DNA from: Micromonospora sp. LH3U1
GTDB lineage: Bacteria; Actinomycetota; Actinomycetes; Mycobacteriales; Micromonosporaceae
Length of the DNA: 64,000 bases
Reading direction: 5' to 3'
Assembly: GCF_028475105.1 (NCBI RefSeq)
Contig: NZ_CP116936.1
Location: forward strand, 2,727,501 to 2,791,500
Below, piece by piece: positions 10,898-23,441 of the stretch (positions are counted from its first letter, which is position 1; every line of letters starts with the position of its first letter). The position numbers and the translations under genes were made by a program. The notes beneath the pieces were generated by a model that ran no database searches, was not told the origin of the DNA, and saw only the letters and a list, made by a program, of their open reading frames with translations.

Positions 10898-11760
10898 GGG
10901 CGCTGGGCCGGCTGCTGATCGCGGGCGCCGGTGCCGCGGCGGCCCGGTACGCGCTGCGCGAGGTGCGTACCTCCCCGGCCGGTCCCGCGTTGCAGCGCAC
11001 CAACTTCCGTGGCCGCACGGTGACCCTGGCCGCCGGGCCCGCGCTCGCCGCCGGTGCGGCCGCCGCCGGCGCGTTCGGTGCCACCAGCGGCGCCTCCGGT
11101 GGGGCCGCCCTGGTCGCCGGCCTCGGCGCCGGTGGCGTCGGGCTGTACGACGACGTGGTCGGCGCGCGGCCGGAGCAGAAGGCGGCCAAGGGCTTCGCCG
11201 GTCACCTCGCCGCGCTGCGCCAAGGGCGGGTCACCGCCGGCCTGGTCAAGGTCGTCGGGGTGGGTGCCGCCGGGCTGGGCGCCGCCGCGCTGCTCGCCGC
11301 CGACCCCCGGGTCGCCGCGCACCCGCGCCGGCAGCGCCACGGCGCGTTCGGTCGGGGCGTCGACGTGCTGCTCGGCGCTGGTGTGATCGCCGGCACGGCC
11401 AACCTGATCAACCTGCTCGACCTGCGGCCCGGTCGTGCCCTCAAGTCCGGGCTGCTGCTCGCCGCGCCGCTGACCGGCGGCCCGCACGGCGGGATCGCCG
11501 CCGGCGCGGCCGGAGCCGCCGCCGGCGTGCTCCGTGACGACCTGGCCGAGGACGTGATGCTCGGCGACAGCGGCGCGAACGCCCTCGGGGCGCTGCTCGG
11601 CGTCGCGCTCGCCGCCCGTACCGGCCCGCTCGGCCGGGCCGGTCTGCTCGCGGTGCTCGCCGGCCTCACCGCCGCCAGCGAGAAGGTCAGCTTCACCTCC
11701 GTGATCCAGCGGACCCCGGGGCTGCGTGAGCTTGACGCACTGGGCCGGCGCGCCGACTGA
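10894..11760 (+). CDS. MraY/WecA-like prenyl-phosphate sugar-1-phosphate transferase homologue
   Basis: This 288-aa multi-pass protein is rich in Ala and Gly. It keeps hallmarks of the glycosyl-4 transferase family (MraY, WecA): YDDVVG (cytoplasmic Asp pair), NLINLLDLRPG (the NxxNxxDG-type loop) and MLGDSGANALG. These enzymes transfer a phospho-sugar from a UDP-sugar to a polyprenyl phosphate in the membrane. Placement just before murJ suggests an envelope precursor role, but the substrate cannot be read from the sequence. The canonical mraY is presumably elsewhere, in the dcw cluster. Confidence 0.75.
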   Translation: MRALGRLLIAGAGAAAARYALREVRTSPAGPALQRTNFRGRTVTLAAGPALAAGAAAAGAFGATSGASGGAALVAGLGAGGVGLYDDVVGARPEQKAAKGFAGHLAALRQGRVTAGLVKVVGVGAAGLGAAALLAADPRVAAHPRRQRHGAFGRGVDVLLGAGVIAGTANLINLLDLRPGRALKSGLLLAAPLTGGPHGGIAAGAAGAAAGVLRDDLAEDVMLGDSGANALGALLGVALAARTGPLGRAGLLAVLAGLTAASEKVSFTSVIQRTPGLRELDALGRRAD

Positions 11761-11761
11761 C

Positions 11762-13456
11762 GTGACAAGACCGGCACCCCTCGCCGGCGCCGGCCGGCTG
11801 GCCGGGGCAGCCGCGCTCATCGCCGTCCTCACCGTGGCCAGCCGCCTCGCCGGCTTCGGCCGCACCGCCGTGTTCACCTGGAGCCTGGCACCCACCGACC
11901 TCGGCGGCGCCTACGTGGTGGCCAACGCGGTGCCGAACTTCATCTTCGAGATCGTCGCCGGGGGAGCGCTGGCCAGCCTCGTCGTACCGCTGCTGGCCGG
12001 TGCGGTCGCGGCCGGCGACCGGACGGCCGTTGCCCGGACCACCGGTGCGCTGCTGACCTGGACGCTGGCTCTTCTGGTGCCGCTCGCGCTGCTCGTCGTG
12101 CTGTTGGCCGGTCCGGTGGTCGAGTCACTCGGCCACCACCTGACCGCCGCTCAGCAGCAGAGCGGCGTCCGGATGCTGCGGGTCTTCGCGCCGCAACTAC
12201 CGCTGTACGGGGTCGGCATCGTGCTCACCGGGGTGCTCCAGGCGCACCGCCGCTTCGCCTGGCCGGTGCTCGCCCCGTTGCTGTCCAGTCTCACCGTGAT
12301 CGTCGTCTACCTGGGCTTCACCGCGACACAGGGCCGGTACGCCACCGTCGGCGGGGTGAGCCCCGGTGGGGAGTTGCTGCTCTCCGCCGGCACCACCCTC
12401 GGCGTGGTGGTGCTGTCGTTGTCGCTGCTGATCCCGGTCCGCCGGCTGCACCTGGGGTTGCGGCCCGGGTTCGGGTTCCCCGCCGACGCGCGGGCCCGGG
12501 TCGGCGGGTTGGCGGTGGCCGGCGCGGTCACTGTCACCACTCAGCAGATCGCCCTGATCGTCAGCCTGAACCAGGTCACCGCCGGTGCGCGGAGCAACCC
12601 GGGCGTCTACAACCTGGCGCAGAGCGTCTACCTGCTGCCGTGGGCGGTGCTGGCGGTGCCGTTGGCCATCGCGGCCTACCCGACCCTGGCGGCGGCACGG
12701 GCCGCCGCCGACGAGGACACCTACCGGGCGACCCTGGCACCGGCCGTTCGCGGGGTGCTCCTGTTCAGTTGCCTCGGCACGGCCGCGTTGATCGGGACGG
12801 CGGGCCCGGTCGGGCACTTCTTCTTCCCCGCGTCCACGGCCTCGACCGCCGCCGCCGCGATCATCGGGTACGCCCCGGGACTGGTCGGCTACGGCCTCTT
12901 CGCGCTGCTCACCCGTGCCCTCTACGCCCGGGGCGAGACCCGGGCGGCGACTGCCGCCACCGCCGCCGGTTTCCTGGTGGTGCCAGCCGTCGTCCTGCTG
13001 TTCGGTGCGCTGCTGCCGTTGCGGGATCGGGTGCTCGCGGTGACGTCCGCCAACTCGGTGGGGATGCTGGTGCTCGGGGCGTTGCTGCTCCTGGCGGTGC
13101 GGCGTAGCGCCGGCCGTCCCGCACTGGCCGGAGCGGCACGGGCCGGGGCGGCCGGTGGCCTCGCCGGTGTGCTCGCCGCGCTCGCCGGGTGGGGTCTCAC
13201 CCGATGGCTCGACACGCCGGGCGGCGGCACCCCGACGATGGCGGCGGCACTCGGTCAGGGCATGCTGTCCGGGGTTCTGGTCGGGGCTGTGTTCCTCGCC
13301 GTGGTCTGGTTCGTCGACCGGCGGGACGTACAGCCACTGCTCGCCGGGGTGCTGCGGCGTCTGGGCCGGCGGGGGCCACGGGGGCGGGGCGGCGGGCCGA
13401 CGCCGAGCGCGGACTCCCCGGAGCGGGGCGACGGGAAGGAGACGGCGACTCGATGA
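11762..13456 (+). CDS. murJ: Lipid II flippase MurJ (MviN family)
   Basis: A polytopic MATE-like flippase of the MOP superfamily with about 13-14 membrane helices over 564 aa. It exports lipid II for peptidoglycan synthesis. The motifs SRLAGFGRTAVFTWSLAP and VANAVPNFIFEIVAGGAL are typical N-terminal MurJ features. GTG 11762, one base after the previous stop, is taken as start; an in-frame GTG at 11726 would overlap the upstream gene by 35 bp. The last about 25 residues are Arg/Gly/Pro-rich and cytoplasmic. The stop overlaps the next ATG (ATGA at 13453). Confidence 0.92.
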   Translation: MTRPAPLAGAGRLAGAAALIAVLTVASRLAGFGRTAVFTWSLAPTDLGGAYVVANAVPNFIFEIVAGGALASLVVPLLAGAVAAGDRTAVARTTGALLTWTLALLVPLALLVVLLAGPVVESLGHHLTAAQQQSGVRMLRVFAPQLPLYGVGIVLTGVLQAHRRFAWPVLAPLLSSLTVIVVYLGFTATQGRYATVGGVSPGGELLLSAGTTLGVVVLSLSLLIPVRRLHLGLRPGFGFPADARARVGGLAVAGAVTVTTQQIALIVSLNQVTAGARSNPGVYNLAQSVYLLPWAVLAVPLAIAAYPTLAAARAAADEDTYRATLAPAVRGVLLFSCLGTAALIGTAGPVGHFFFPASTASTAAAAIIGYAPGLVGYGLFALLTRALYARGETRAATAATAAGFLVVPAVVLLFGALLPLRDRVLAVTSANSVGMLVLGALLLLAVRRSAGRPALAGAARAGAAGGLAGVLAALAGWGLTRWLDTPGGGTPTMAAALGQGMLSGVLVGAVFLAVVWFVDRRDVQPLLAGVLRRLGRRGPRGRGGGPTPSADSPERGDGKETATR

Positions 13457-14622
13457 GTGAGCCAGCTCTGCCTGCCGGCTGGTCGGGCACCGTCGCGTTG
13501 GTGCTCGCCTCCAGCACCGGCGGGGTCGGCCAGCACGTCCGCTCGGTGGCACGTGGCCTCGTCGCGGGCGGCGCGACCGTCCTGGTCTGCGGGCCTGCGG
13601 CGACCCAGGAGCAGTTCGACTTCACCGGTGTCGGTGCGCGTTTCGAGCCGGTGGAGATCCCGGCCAGCCCGACCCCGGCCGACGCCCGGGCGGTGCTCAC
13701 ACTGCGTCGGGCGCTCACCGCCGCCCAGGTCGATGTGGTGCACGCACACGGCCTGCGCGCCGGCTTGGTCGCCGTATTGGCCCGTTCCGCCGCCCCGCTG
13801 ATCGTCACCTGGCACAACGCGGTGCTCGCGGGCGGCTTGCGGGGCGGGGTGTCCCGACTCGTGGAACGGGTGGTGGCCCGGGGCGCCCGGGTGGCCCTCG
13901 GCGCCTCCACGGACCTGGTGCAACGGGCCGCCGCGCTGGGCGCCAACGACGCCCGACTCGCCCCGGTCGCCGCGCCGACGTTGCCCGCGCCGCGTCGACG
14001 CCCGGCGGCGGTACGCGCCGAGTTCGGGGTCCGCCCGGACCAGCCGTTGATCGTCTCCGTTGGTCGGCTGCACCCGCAGAAGCGCTACGACGTGCTGATC
14101 GACGCGGCGGCCCGCTGGCGTACGCGTACCCCACCGCCGGTCGTGGTGATCGCGGGCAGCGGGCCGGCCTACCTGCCGCTGGCTGCCCGGACCTCCGCGG
14201 CCCGTGCGCCGGTGACCCTGCTGGGGCACCGCACCGACGTGGCCGACCTGCTCGCCGGCGCCGACCTCGCGGTGGTGACCAGCGACTGGGAGGCCCGGCA
14301 GCTGTTCGCCCAGGAGGCGCTGCGCGCTGGCGTACCGCTTGTCGCCACCGCTGTCGGCGGGCTGCCGGAGCTGGTCGGCGACGCTGCCACGCTCGTTCCC
14401 GCCGGTGATGTGGACGCGGTCGACACGGCGGTGCGCGCGCTGCTGGACGATCCGGCGGCCCGGACCGAGTTGGGCCGGCGCGGCGCCGCACGGGCGGCGA
14501 CGTGGCCGACCGAGACGGACACCGTCGCCGCGCTGGCCGCCCTCTACGCCGAGCTGGCCGTGGAACCCACCGGTCCGGCGGCCGCCCCAGGCTCCGACGC
14601 CCCGAGAACGGGACACCGGTGA
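13453..14622 (+). CDS. GT4 family glycosyltransferase
   Basis: A 389-aa GT-B fold enzyme. The N-terminal domain begins VALVLASSTGGVGQHVRSVARGL with VVHAHGLRAG. The C-terminal domain has SVGRLHPQKRYDVLIDA, the donor-binding region VTSDWEARQLFAQEALRAGVPLVAT and GGLPELVG. It follows murJ with ATGA overlap and overlaps the next gene by one base (TGATG), so it belongs to the murJ operon. The sugar donor and acceptor are unknown; attachment to a lipid-linked envelope precursor is the simplest guess. Confidence 0.85.
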   Translation: MSEPALPAGWSGTVALVLASSTGGVGQHVRSVARGLVAGGATVLVCGPAATQEQFDFTGVGARFEPVEIPASPTPADARAVLTLRRALTAAQVDVVHAHGLRAGLVAVLARSAAPLIVTWHNAVLAGGLRGGVSRLVERVVARGARVALGASTDLVQRAAALGANDARLAPVAAPTLPAPRRRPAAVRAEFGVRPDQPLIVSVGRLHPQKRYDVLIDAAARWRTRTPPPVVVIAGSGPAYLPLAARTSAARAPVTLLGHRTDVADLLAGADLAVVTSDWEARQLFAQEALRAGVPLVATAVGGLPELVGDAATLVPAGDVDAVDTAVRALLDDPAARTELGRRGAARAATWPTETDTVAALAALYAELAVEPTGPAAAPGSDAPRTGHR

Positions 14623-17021
14623 TGCTGCGCCGAATCGCTCCCGCACTGTTGACCGTGCTCGTGGTGGCGCTGGGCGTCACCGCGCTCGCCGCCCGCCCAC
14701 CGCAGGGTATCCCGCAGCGCACCGCCGACTTCGTGGTGCTCGCCGGGGTCGCCGGGCTGCGGTGGGAGGACGTGGATCCGCAGAGCACCCCGACGTTGTG
14801 GCGGATGGCCCAGGAGGGGTCGATCGGCTCGCTGTCGGTGCGCTCCGCGCACCGACCCACCTGCCCGGTGGACGGCTGGCTGACCCTGGGGGCGGGCAGC
14901 TTCGCCGCGTGGAACGGCAGCCGGGTGGACGGTGGCTGCCCACCGGCCGGGGTGGCCGTGGAGCAACCGGACGGCATCGGCGCGAACCTGCCCGACCAGG
15001 AGAGCGTGGTCCAGTACAACCAGCAGCGCCTGGCCTGGGGTGCCGTGCCCGGATCGCTGTCGGAGTCGGTGCGGTGCTCGGTCGCCGTGGGCCCGGGTGC
15101 GGCGGTGGCCGCCGCCCGACCGTTCGGCCGCGTCGACCGGTACGCCTCGGCGTTGCCCGCTGATCCTCGGGTGCTGCTCGGCTCGTGCGTGCTGAGCATC
15201 GTCGACCTCGGCACGGTCGCGGGGACCGACCCGGCGACCCGCGCCGGGGAGGCCCGCGCGGCGGACGCCCAGCTGGCCCGGGTGCTGGCCGCCCGGCCAC
15301 CTCGGTCGTTGGTGCTGGTCGCGGGGATCTCCGACACCGACCAGACGTCGCGGCTGCACGTGGCGGTCGCCGACGGGCCAGGCTGGGAGCGGGGGTGGCT
15401 CACCTCGGCCAGCACCGGCCGGGACGGATACCTGCAACTCGTCGACCTCGCGCCGACCGCCCTCGCCGCGCTGGGCCGGCCGATGCCGGAGCGACTCTTC
15501 CTCGGCCGTCCGGCGACCAGCAGCGGCGACCGTCCGGCCGACCTGGTCGACGCGATCAACGCCCCGGCGGACGCCGATCGGGAGGCGGCCGCCCAGCGGG
15601 ACGTCTCCGGCCGGTTCTTCACACTGCTCGCCGGTGTGCAGGTGCTGCTGGCGCTCGCCATGCTGCCGCTGCTGCGCCGGGCCCGTCCGCACGCCGGGCC
15701 CAGTGGCCCGACCCCCGTCTCCGGGCGGATCGTGGCAGTGGTGGAGCTGCTGCTGGTCGCCGCGGCGTTGACGGTGCCGGCGGCGCTGCTGGCCGACGCG
15801 GTGCCCTGGTGGCGCGGCGAGCACCCCGGGTGGATCTTCGCCGGGGTGACCGCGCTGCTGGTGGCCGCCGGCACCACGGCGGTGCGGTTCGCCCCCGGGT
15901 ACGCGGGCAGCCTCGGCCCGGTCGGCGCGGTGGCCGGTCTCACCACCTTTGTCGTCGGGCTGGACGTGCTCACCGGGGCCAGCCTCCAGCTCAACGGCGT
16001 GGTCGGCTACTCCGCGTTGCAGGGCGGCCGGTACGCCGGGTTGAGCACGGTGGGGCTGGGAGTGTTCCTCGCCGGCGCGTTGCTCAGCGGGGGCTGGCTC
16101 GCGCAACGGGTGCACCGTGGCTGGCGGCCGGCGGTGATGGTGGCCGTGGGTGGCCTCGCCGTGGTGGTGGTCGGCAGCCCGTACCTGGGTGCCGACCCGG
16201 TCGGCGCGATCGCGCTCACCGCCGGGGTGAGCGTCGCCGCCGTGATCAGCGCCGGCGGCTGGTTGACGATCACCCGGTTGGCCTGGGCCACCATGGCCGC
16301 CCTGGCGGTCGGCATCGGTTTCGCCGTGGTGGACCTGCGCCGTCCGGCGGCGGAGCGGGGCAGCCTGGGTCGGTTCCTCTCCGCGCTCGGTGACGGCACC
16401 GGCGGGTTCACGGTGCACCGATCCAGCACGGAGAATTTCGAGACGTTGGTCAACAGCCCGCTGACCGTGCTGGCGCTGGCCGGTGGGTTGCTGGTGTGGT
16501 TCGCCCTGTTGCAGCCGTGGGGTGGGCTGATGCGGCTGTTCGGCATCTACCCGGCGGTCCGGGCCGCGTTGGCCGGCACCGTGGTCGCCGCGGTGATCGG
16601 TGGTGTGCTCGACGGCGCGGCGCTGGACGTGATGGGCGCTGCCGCCGCGTTGGTGGTGCCGATGGCCGCCCTGGCGTCGTTGCGGGTGCTCGGGCACGCC
16701 GCCGACCGGACCCGCCCGGTCCCGGGCCGCTTCCGCGTGGACGGCGCCGACGACGACTCGGGGTCCGGCGGGGTCGGCCCGGCCGGTGGGGGTGGCGGCC
16801 CGACCGTCGGTGGTGGGCCTCTGGGTGCGGTCCATCCCCGTCCCATCAGTGGCCCGCCCGCGAGCGCACCCGCCCCGGATGCGCCGCCCTCGGATCCCTC
16901 CGCTGGCGCCGACGACCCGGCGGAGCCGACCGCGAGCGGGTCGACGCCGGATGCCGCTCCGCCGGTGGTCGTACCGCCCCGGCAGGTCACCCGGTCGTCG
17001 ACCGAGGTTGCCGCTTCCTGA
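14622..17021 (+). CDS. Large membrane protein with alkaline-phosphatase-like ectodomain, function unknown
   Basis: 799 aa. An N-terminal membrane helix (residues about 5-27) is followed by an extracytoplasmic region of about 310 residues. That region has patterns of the alkaline phosphatase superfamily (FVVLAGVAGLRWEDVD, TPTLWRMAQEGSIGSLSVRS, LTLGAGSFAAW and a C-terminal DLAPTALAALG block). About eight to ten membrane helices follow (about 345-690), then a Pro/Gly/Ser-rich tail of about 100 residues. The metal-binding Asp/His set is not obvious to me, so catalysis is unproven. It overlaps the GT4 gene and ends the murJ operon. Confidence 0.7.
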   Translation: MLRRIAPALLTVLVVALGVTALAARPPQGIPQRTADFVVLAGVAGLRWEDVDPQSTPTLWRMAQEGSIGSLSVRSAHRPTCPVDGWLTLGAGSFAAWNGSRVDGGCPPAGVAVEQPDGIGANLPDQESVVQYNQQRLAWGAVPGSLSESVRCSVAVGPGAAVAAARPFGRVDRYASALPADPRVLLGSCVLSIVDLGTVAGTDPATRAGEARAADAQLARVLAARPPRSLVLVAGISDTDQTSRLHVAVADGPGWERGWLTSASTGRDGYLQLVDLAPTALAALGRPMPERLFLGRPATSSGDRPADLVDAINAPADADREAAAQRDVSGRFFTLLAGVQVLLALAMLPLLRRARPHAGPSGPTPVSGRIVAVVELLLVAAALTVPAALLADAVPWWRGEHPGWIFAGVTALLVAAGTTAVRFAPGYAGSLGPVGAVAGLTTFVVGLDVLTGASLQLNGVVGYSALQGGRYAGLSTVGLGVFLAGALLSGGWLAQRVHRGWRPAVMVAVGGLAVVVVGSPYLGADPVGAIALTAGVSVAAVISAGGWLTITRLAWATMAALAVGIGFAVVDLRRPAAERGSLGRFLSALGDGTGGFTVHRSSTENFETLVNSPLTVLALAGGLLVWFALLQPWGGLMRLFGIYPAVRAALAGTVVAAVIGGVLDGAALDVMGAAAALVVPMAALASLRVLGHAADRTRPVPGRFRVDGADDDSGSGGVGPAGGGGGPTVGGGPLGAVHPRPISGPPASAPAPDAPPSDPSAGADDPAEPTASGSTPDAAPPVVVPPRQVTRSSTEVAAS

Positions 17022-17157
17022 GCGCCGGGCCTCGTCCGGATGACCCGGTGGTGTCGCAGGCGGGGTGCGGCCTGCGGGTACCCGCCCGGGAGGTGTTACC
17101 GTCAAATCCCGTGGATCGCGTGATCACTTAGCTGATCAAGCACGGCGGTCTGCATGA

Positions 17158-19538
<2,381 letters not shown>

Positions 19539-19576
19539 GCGTCGTCGTCTGTCCAGCCGGCGAGGGGGTACGCGCG

Positions 19577-19608
19577 AAGGGGCCCCGCGGTCAGCCGCGG
19601 GGCCCCTT
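19577..19608. terminator. Strong bidirectional terminator
   Basis: A perfect 14-bp stem (AAGGGGCCCCGCGG, 19577-19590, with 19595-19608) and a TCAG loop sit between the convergent Nudix and TM2 genes. The A and T runs at the stem base would serve both strands. Confidence 0.85.
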
Positions 19609-19625
19609 GCCGTCGGTCGGGTCTA

Positions 19626-19883
19626 TCAGTCGCGCAGCGGCCGGCCCTGCGCGTCCGTGCCGCCGTTGACCAGGATGAGGATGCCGTCGATGAGGCCCCA
19701 GAGCGCGCCGACACCGCAGGTCACGAGGCTCACCACGAGCTGGAGAACGGCGATCTTGGTGTGTCCGGTGTAGAACCGACCGGCGCCGAAGGTGCCGAGC
19801 AGGATGCCGAGGATGCCCGCGACGACCTTGCTCTTGTCGGAGTGATCCGGGGCGTACCCGGGCTGGTAAGGGGGTGTGGTCAT
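19626..19883 (-). CDS. TM2 domain membrane protein
   Basis: An 85-aa protein. A Pro/Tyr-rich N terminus (about 20 residues) is followed by two hydrophobic helices with the TM2 pattern: LGILLGTFGAGRFYTGHT, then a second helix leading into LWGLIDGILILV. TM2 proteins are small integral membrane proteins of unknown activity. It is monocistronic and convergent with the Nudix gene. Confidence 0.85.
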   Translation of the reverse strand: MTTPPYQPGYAPDHSDKSKVVAGILGILLGTFGAGRFYTGHTKIAVLQLVVSLVTCGVGALWGLIDGILILVNGGTDAQGRPLRD

Positions 19884-20177
19884 GGGCGGACATGATAGTG
19901 ATCCACTTACTCGATGTCCGCATCAGCTTCCGACAGATGGGACGATGATGGCCGAACAGTGTCCTGACGGCTATGAGGCGCTGCGCCGCCCATTCCGGGC
20001 CTGGGGCCCTGACACTCCGTCAGGACACCCGGGTACCGGATGCCACTGTGCTGGCTCACGGCGCGGTCGCACGCGCCTAGACTGCCGCCGGCGGGACCGG
20101 TGGACCGCGGTGGCAAAGGGGCCATTGCGGCACCGAGCAGTCGGGGGAGAGCAGCCCCGAAGAGAGGTGTCTGCATC

Positions 20178-21293
20178 GTGAAGGTCGGAATCCCACGCGA
20201 GGTCAAGAACCACGAGTACCGCGTGGCGATCACGCCAGCGGGCGTCAACGAGTTCACCCGCAGTGGCCACGAGGTCTTCATCGAGTCCGGCGCCGGGCTC
20301 GGCTCCAGCATCACCGACGAGGAGTTCGCCGCCGCCGGCGCGAAGATCCTGGCCACCGCCGACGAGGTGTGGGCGACCGCCGAGCTGGTGCTCAAGGTCA
20401 AGGAGCCGATCGCCGAGGAGCACCACCGGATGCGCGAAGGGCAGGTGCTCTTCACGTACCTGCACCTGGCCGCCTCCAAGGAGTGCACTGACGCGCTGAT
20501 CGACCGCAAGGTCACCGGCATCGCGTACGAGACCGTGGAGCTTCCCGACCGGTCGTTGCCGCTGCTCGCCCCGATGTCCGAGGTGGCTGGCCGGCTCGCC
20601 CCGCAGGTCGGCGCCTTCTACATGATGCGTACCGGCGGTGGGCGCGGCGTGCTGCCGGGCGGTGTCTCCGGGGTGTACGCGGCCAAGACCGTGGTCATCG
20701 GCGCCGGGGTCTCCGGCCTGAACGCCGCCGCGATCGCGCTGGGCCTGCAGTCCGAGGTGCTGCTGCTGGACAAGAACGTCGCCCGGCTGCGGTCGGCCGA
20801 CGCCATCTACCGCGGCCACCTGCAGACCGTCGCCTCCAACGCGTACGAGGTCGAACGGGCCGTGCTCGACGCCGACCTGGTCATCGGCGCGGTGCTGGTG
20901 CCCGGCGCCAAGGCACCGAAGCTGATCTCCAACGAGCTGGTCTCCCGGATGAAGCCGGGCAGCGTGCTCGTCGACATCGCCATCGACCAGGGCGGCTGCT
21001 TCGAGGACTCGCGCCCCACCACGCACGCCGACCCGGTGTACAAGGTGCACGAGTCGATCTTCTACTGCGTCGCGAACATGCCCGGCGCGGTGCCGAACAC
21101 CAGCACGTACGCCCTGACCAACGTCACCCTGCCGTACGCCCTGGAGTTGGCCAACCACGGCTGGCGTGAGGCACTGCGTCGGGACCCGGCGCTGGGGCTG
21201 GGCCTGAACACCCACGACGGCCACGTCACCTACGGTCCGGTCGCCGAGGCGCACGGCATGGACGTGCTCCCGCTGGCCGACGCGCTGGCCTGA
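20178..21293 (+). CDS. ald: Alanine dehydrogenase
   Basis: NAD-dependent L-alanine dehydrogenase (alanine to pyruvate plus ammonia), 371 aa, the exact usual length. The family residues are in place: Arg15, Lys75 and His96, with Rossmann motif [15 protein letters not shown] and [20 protein letters not shown] 20178 gives the standard [16 protein letters not shown] terminus. A -10-like TAGACT at 20078-20083 would leave a 5' leader of about 90 nt. Confidence 0.96.
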   Translation: MKVGIPREVKNHEYRVAITPAGVNEFTRSGHEVFIESGAGLGSSITDEEFAAAGAKILATADEVWATAELVLKVKEPIAEEHHRMREGQVLFTYLHLAASKECTDALIDRKVTGIAYETVELPDRSLPLLAPMSEVAGRLAPQVGAFYMMRTGGGRGVLPGGVSGVYAAKTVVIGAGVSGLNAAAIALGLQSEVLLLDKNVARLRSADAIYRGHLQTVASNAYEVERAVLDADLVIGAVLVPGAKAPKLISNELVSRMKPGSVLVDIAIDQGGCFEDSRPTTHADPVYKVHESIFYCVANMPGAVPNTSTYALTNVTLPYALELANHGWREALRRDPALGLGLNTHDGHVTYGPVAEAHGMDVLPLADALA

Positions 21294-21331
21294 GCGGTGG
21301 CGGGCTGACCGGCAACACGGACTCCGCCGGC

Positions 21332-22297
21332 GTGGGCGAACAGCCCACGCCGGCCCTGCGCCGTGCCGTCCGAGGCTACCTCGACCACCTCACCGTCGAA
21401 CGTGGTCTGTCCGCGAACACGCTCGCCTCGTACCGTCGGGATCTGGACCGCTATCTCGCGACCCTGGCCGATGCCGGCGTCGCCGACCTCGCGTCGGTCG
21501 GCGCCGGCCTCGTCGAGTCGCACCTGGCGCGGTTGCGCGCGGGCGACGACGCACACCCGCCGCTGGCGGTCTCCTCCGCCGCCCGCGCGGCCAGCGCGGT
21601 ACGCGGCCTGCACCGTTTCGCCCTGCGCGAAGGCCTGGCCGGCGGCGACCCCAGCCGCGACGTCCGCCCGCCCACCCCGCCGCGCCGGCTGCCCCGGGCG
21701 CTACCGGTCGACGACGTGGTCCGGCTGCTGGAAACCGCCGGGCCGATCACCGCCACCGGCGACGACGCGCCCCTCGCGCTGCGCGACCGGGCGCTGCTGG
21801 AGTTTCTGTACGGCACCGGCGCGCGGATCTCCGAAGCTGTCGGCGCCGCCGTGGACGACGTCGACACCGACGAGGGCACCGTGCTGCTGCGTGGCAAGGG
21901 CGGCCGGGTGCGGCTGGTGCCGATCGGTGGGTACGCCGTCGACGCGGTCCGCGCCTACCTGGTCCGGGCCCGTCCTGGGCTGGCCGCCGCCGGGCGAGGC
22001 ACCCCGGCGGTCTTCCTCAACGCCCGCGGCGGCGCGCTGTCCCGCCAGGGCGCCTGGGGCATCCTGCGCCGTGGCGCGGGCCGGGCCGGGCTCCCCGTCG
22101 ACGGGCCGGCCGCCGTTTCCCCGCACACCCTGCGCCACTCGTACGCCACCCATCTGCTCGACGGCGGCGCCGATGTGCGGGTGGTGCAGGAGCTGCTCGG
22201 CCACGCATCGGTGACCACCACGCAGGTCTATACCCTGGTCACCGTCGAGCGGCTGCGCGAGGTGTATGCCACGTCCCACCCGCGTGCCCGGGGCTGA
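21332..22297 (+). CDS. xerD: Site-specific tyrosine recombinase XerD
   Basis: 321 aa. An N-terminal SAM-like core-binding domain covers residues 10-105. The catalytic domain has all six residues: Arg165 (GARISE), Lys189 (GKGGR), His265 and Arg268 ([12 protein letters not shown]), His291 (LGHASV) and Tyr300 (TTQVYT). It resolves chromosome dimers at dif with XerC. It lies before parA-scpAB, the usual actinobacterial place. GTG 21332 is taken as start without a clear ribosome site. Confidence 0.92.
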   Translation: MGEQPTPALRRAVRGYLDHLTVERGLSANTLASYRRDLDRYLATLADAGVADLASVGAGLVESHLARLRAGDDAHPPLAVSSAARAASAVRGLHRFALREGLAGGDPSRDVRPPTPPRRLPRALPVDDVVRLLETAGPITATGDDAPLALRDRALLEFLYGTGARISEAVGAAVDDVDTDEGTVLLRGKGGRVRLVPIGGYAVDAVRAYLVRARPGLAAAGRGTPAVFLNARGGALSRQGAWGILRRGAGRAGLPVDGPAAVSPHTLRHSYATHLLDGGADVRVVQELLGHASVTTTQVYTLVTVERLREVYATSHPRARG

Positions 22298-22476
22298 GCC
22301 CGTTCACGGTCGGTGCCGACACGCCGGGCAGGTGCCGAACCCCTGCTGGTCGGTGGCGTACAGTCGGCATCGGCGCGGACCTCCTGGGGCGACACGACCG
22401 GGGTGCGCAGCGGCGCCGCGAAGGACGTCGGACGGCTCCGACGCCGGGTGGGTCGTCGGGAGGGGGCAACGAGCAC

Positions 22477-23400
22477 ATGGCTGGCAACGGTGACCGTGCC
22501 GAGACCTGGACGTCGGAGCTCCGCGAGCAGCAGGCCACGCTCGGCGCGGACCTCGGTCCAGCGGACCCGGCGGCGTACACGATGCGCAAGCCCATTCCTG
22601 AGCCGATGCCCACTGATCGGCACGGCCCTGCGCGCATCATCGCGATGGCCAACCAGAAGGGTGGCGTCGGCAAGACCACCACCACCATCAACCTGGGCGC
22701 GGCCCTTGCCGAGTACGGCCGCAAGGTGCTGCTGGTCGACTTCGACCCGCAGGGCGCGCTCTCGGTGGGGCTGGGAGTCAACCCGCACAACCTCGATCTG
22801 TCCATCTACAACCTGCTCATGCAGGACGACATCCTCGCCGAGGACGTGGTCATCAAGACCGACGTCGCGGGGCTGCACCTGCTGCCGGCCAACATCGATC
22901 TCTCCGCCGCCGAGATCCAGCTCGTCAACGAGGTGGCCCGGGAGATGGCCCTGGCCCGGGTGCTGCGTACGGTCCGCAAGGAATACGACTACATCCTGAT
23001 CGACTGCCAGCCGTCGCTCGGCCTGCTGGCGATCAACGCGCTGACCGTCGCGCACGGTGTGCTCATCCCACTCGAGTGCGAGTTCTTCAGCCTGCGCGGC
23101 GTCGCGCTGCTGCTGGACACCATCGACAAGGTGCGCGAGCGGCTCAACTTCGACCTGGAGCTTGAGGGCATCCTCGCCACCATGTACGACAGCCGCACCA
23201 CGCACTGTCGGCAGGTCCTCCAGCGGGTCGTCGAGGCGTTCGGTGACAAGGTCTACCAGACGGTCATCACCAAGACGGTGAAGTTCCCCGAGTCCACGGT
23301 GGCCGGTGCGCCGATCACGACGATGGACCCGGCGTCCTCCGGGGCACGCAACTACCGTCAGCTGGCCCGCGAGGTGATCGCCGCCCAGTCGGAGCGGTAG
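22477..23400 (+). CDS. parA: ParA/Soj family ATPase (scp-linked)
   Basis: 307 aa. The deviant Walker A KGGVGKTT starts at residue 61. VLLVDFDPQGALS and a C-terminal GAPITTMDPASSGARNYR are typical ParA/Soj. The N-terminal 50 residues are a divergent extension. A GGAGGGGG ribosome site precedes ATG 22477. This is the second ParA common upstream of scpA in actinobacteria, probably not the oriC partition ATPase. Role: chromosome organisation together with ScpA and ScpB. Confidence 0.9.
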   Translation: MAGNGDRAETWTSELREQQATLGADLGPADPAAYTMRKPIPEPMPTDRHGPARIIAMANQKGGVGKTTTTINLGAALAEYGRKVLLVDFDPQGALSVGLGVNPHNLDLSIYNLLMQDDILAEDVVIKTDVAGLHLLPANIDLSAAEIQLVNEVAREMALARVLRTVRKEYDYILIDCQPSLGLLAINALTVAHGVLIPLECEFFSLRGVALLLDTIDKVRERLNFDLELEGILATMYDSRTTHCRQVLQRVVEAFGDKVYQTVITKTVKFPESTVAGAPITTMDPASSGARNYRQLAREVIAAQSER

Positions 23401-23429
23401 CCGGACCGCCCGGTGCCCGCCTCGTGGAC

Positions 23430-23435
23430 TACGGT
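23430..23435 (+). promoter_or_regulatory. -10 element (TACGGT) for scpA, leaderless
   Basis: TACGGT stands 6 nt before GTG 23442, so that GTG is likely both transcription start and start codon. The longer frame from GTG 23424 would overlap this element. Confidence 0.4.
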
Positions 23436-23441
23436 CGTCCG

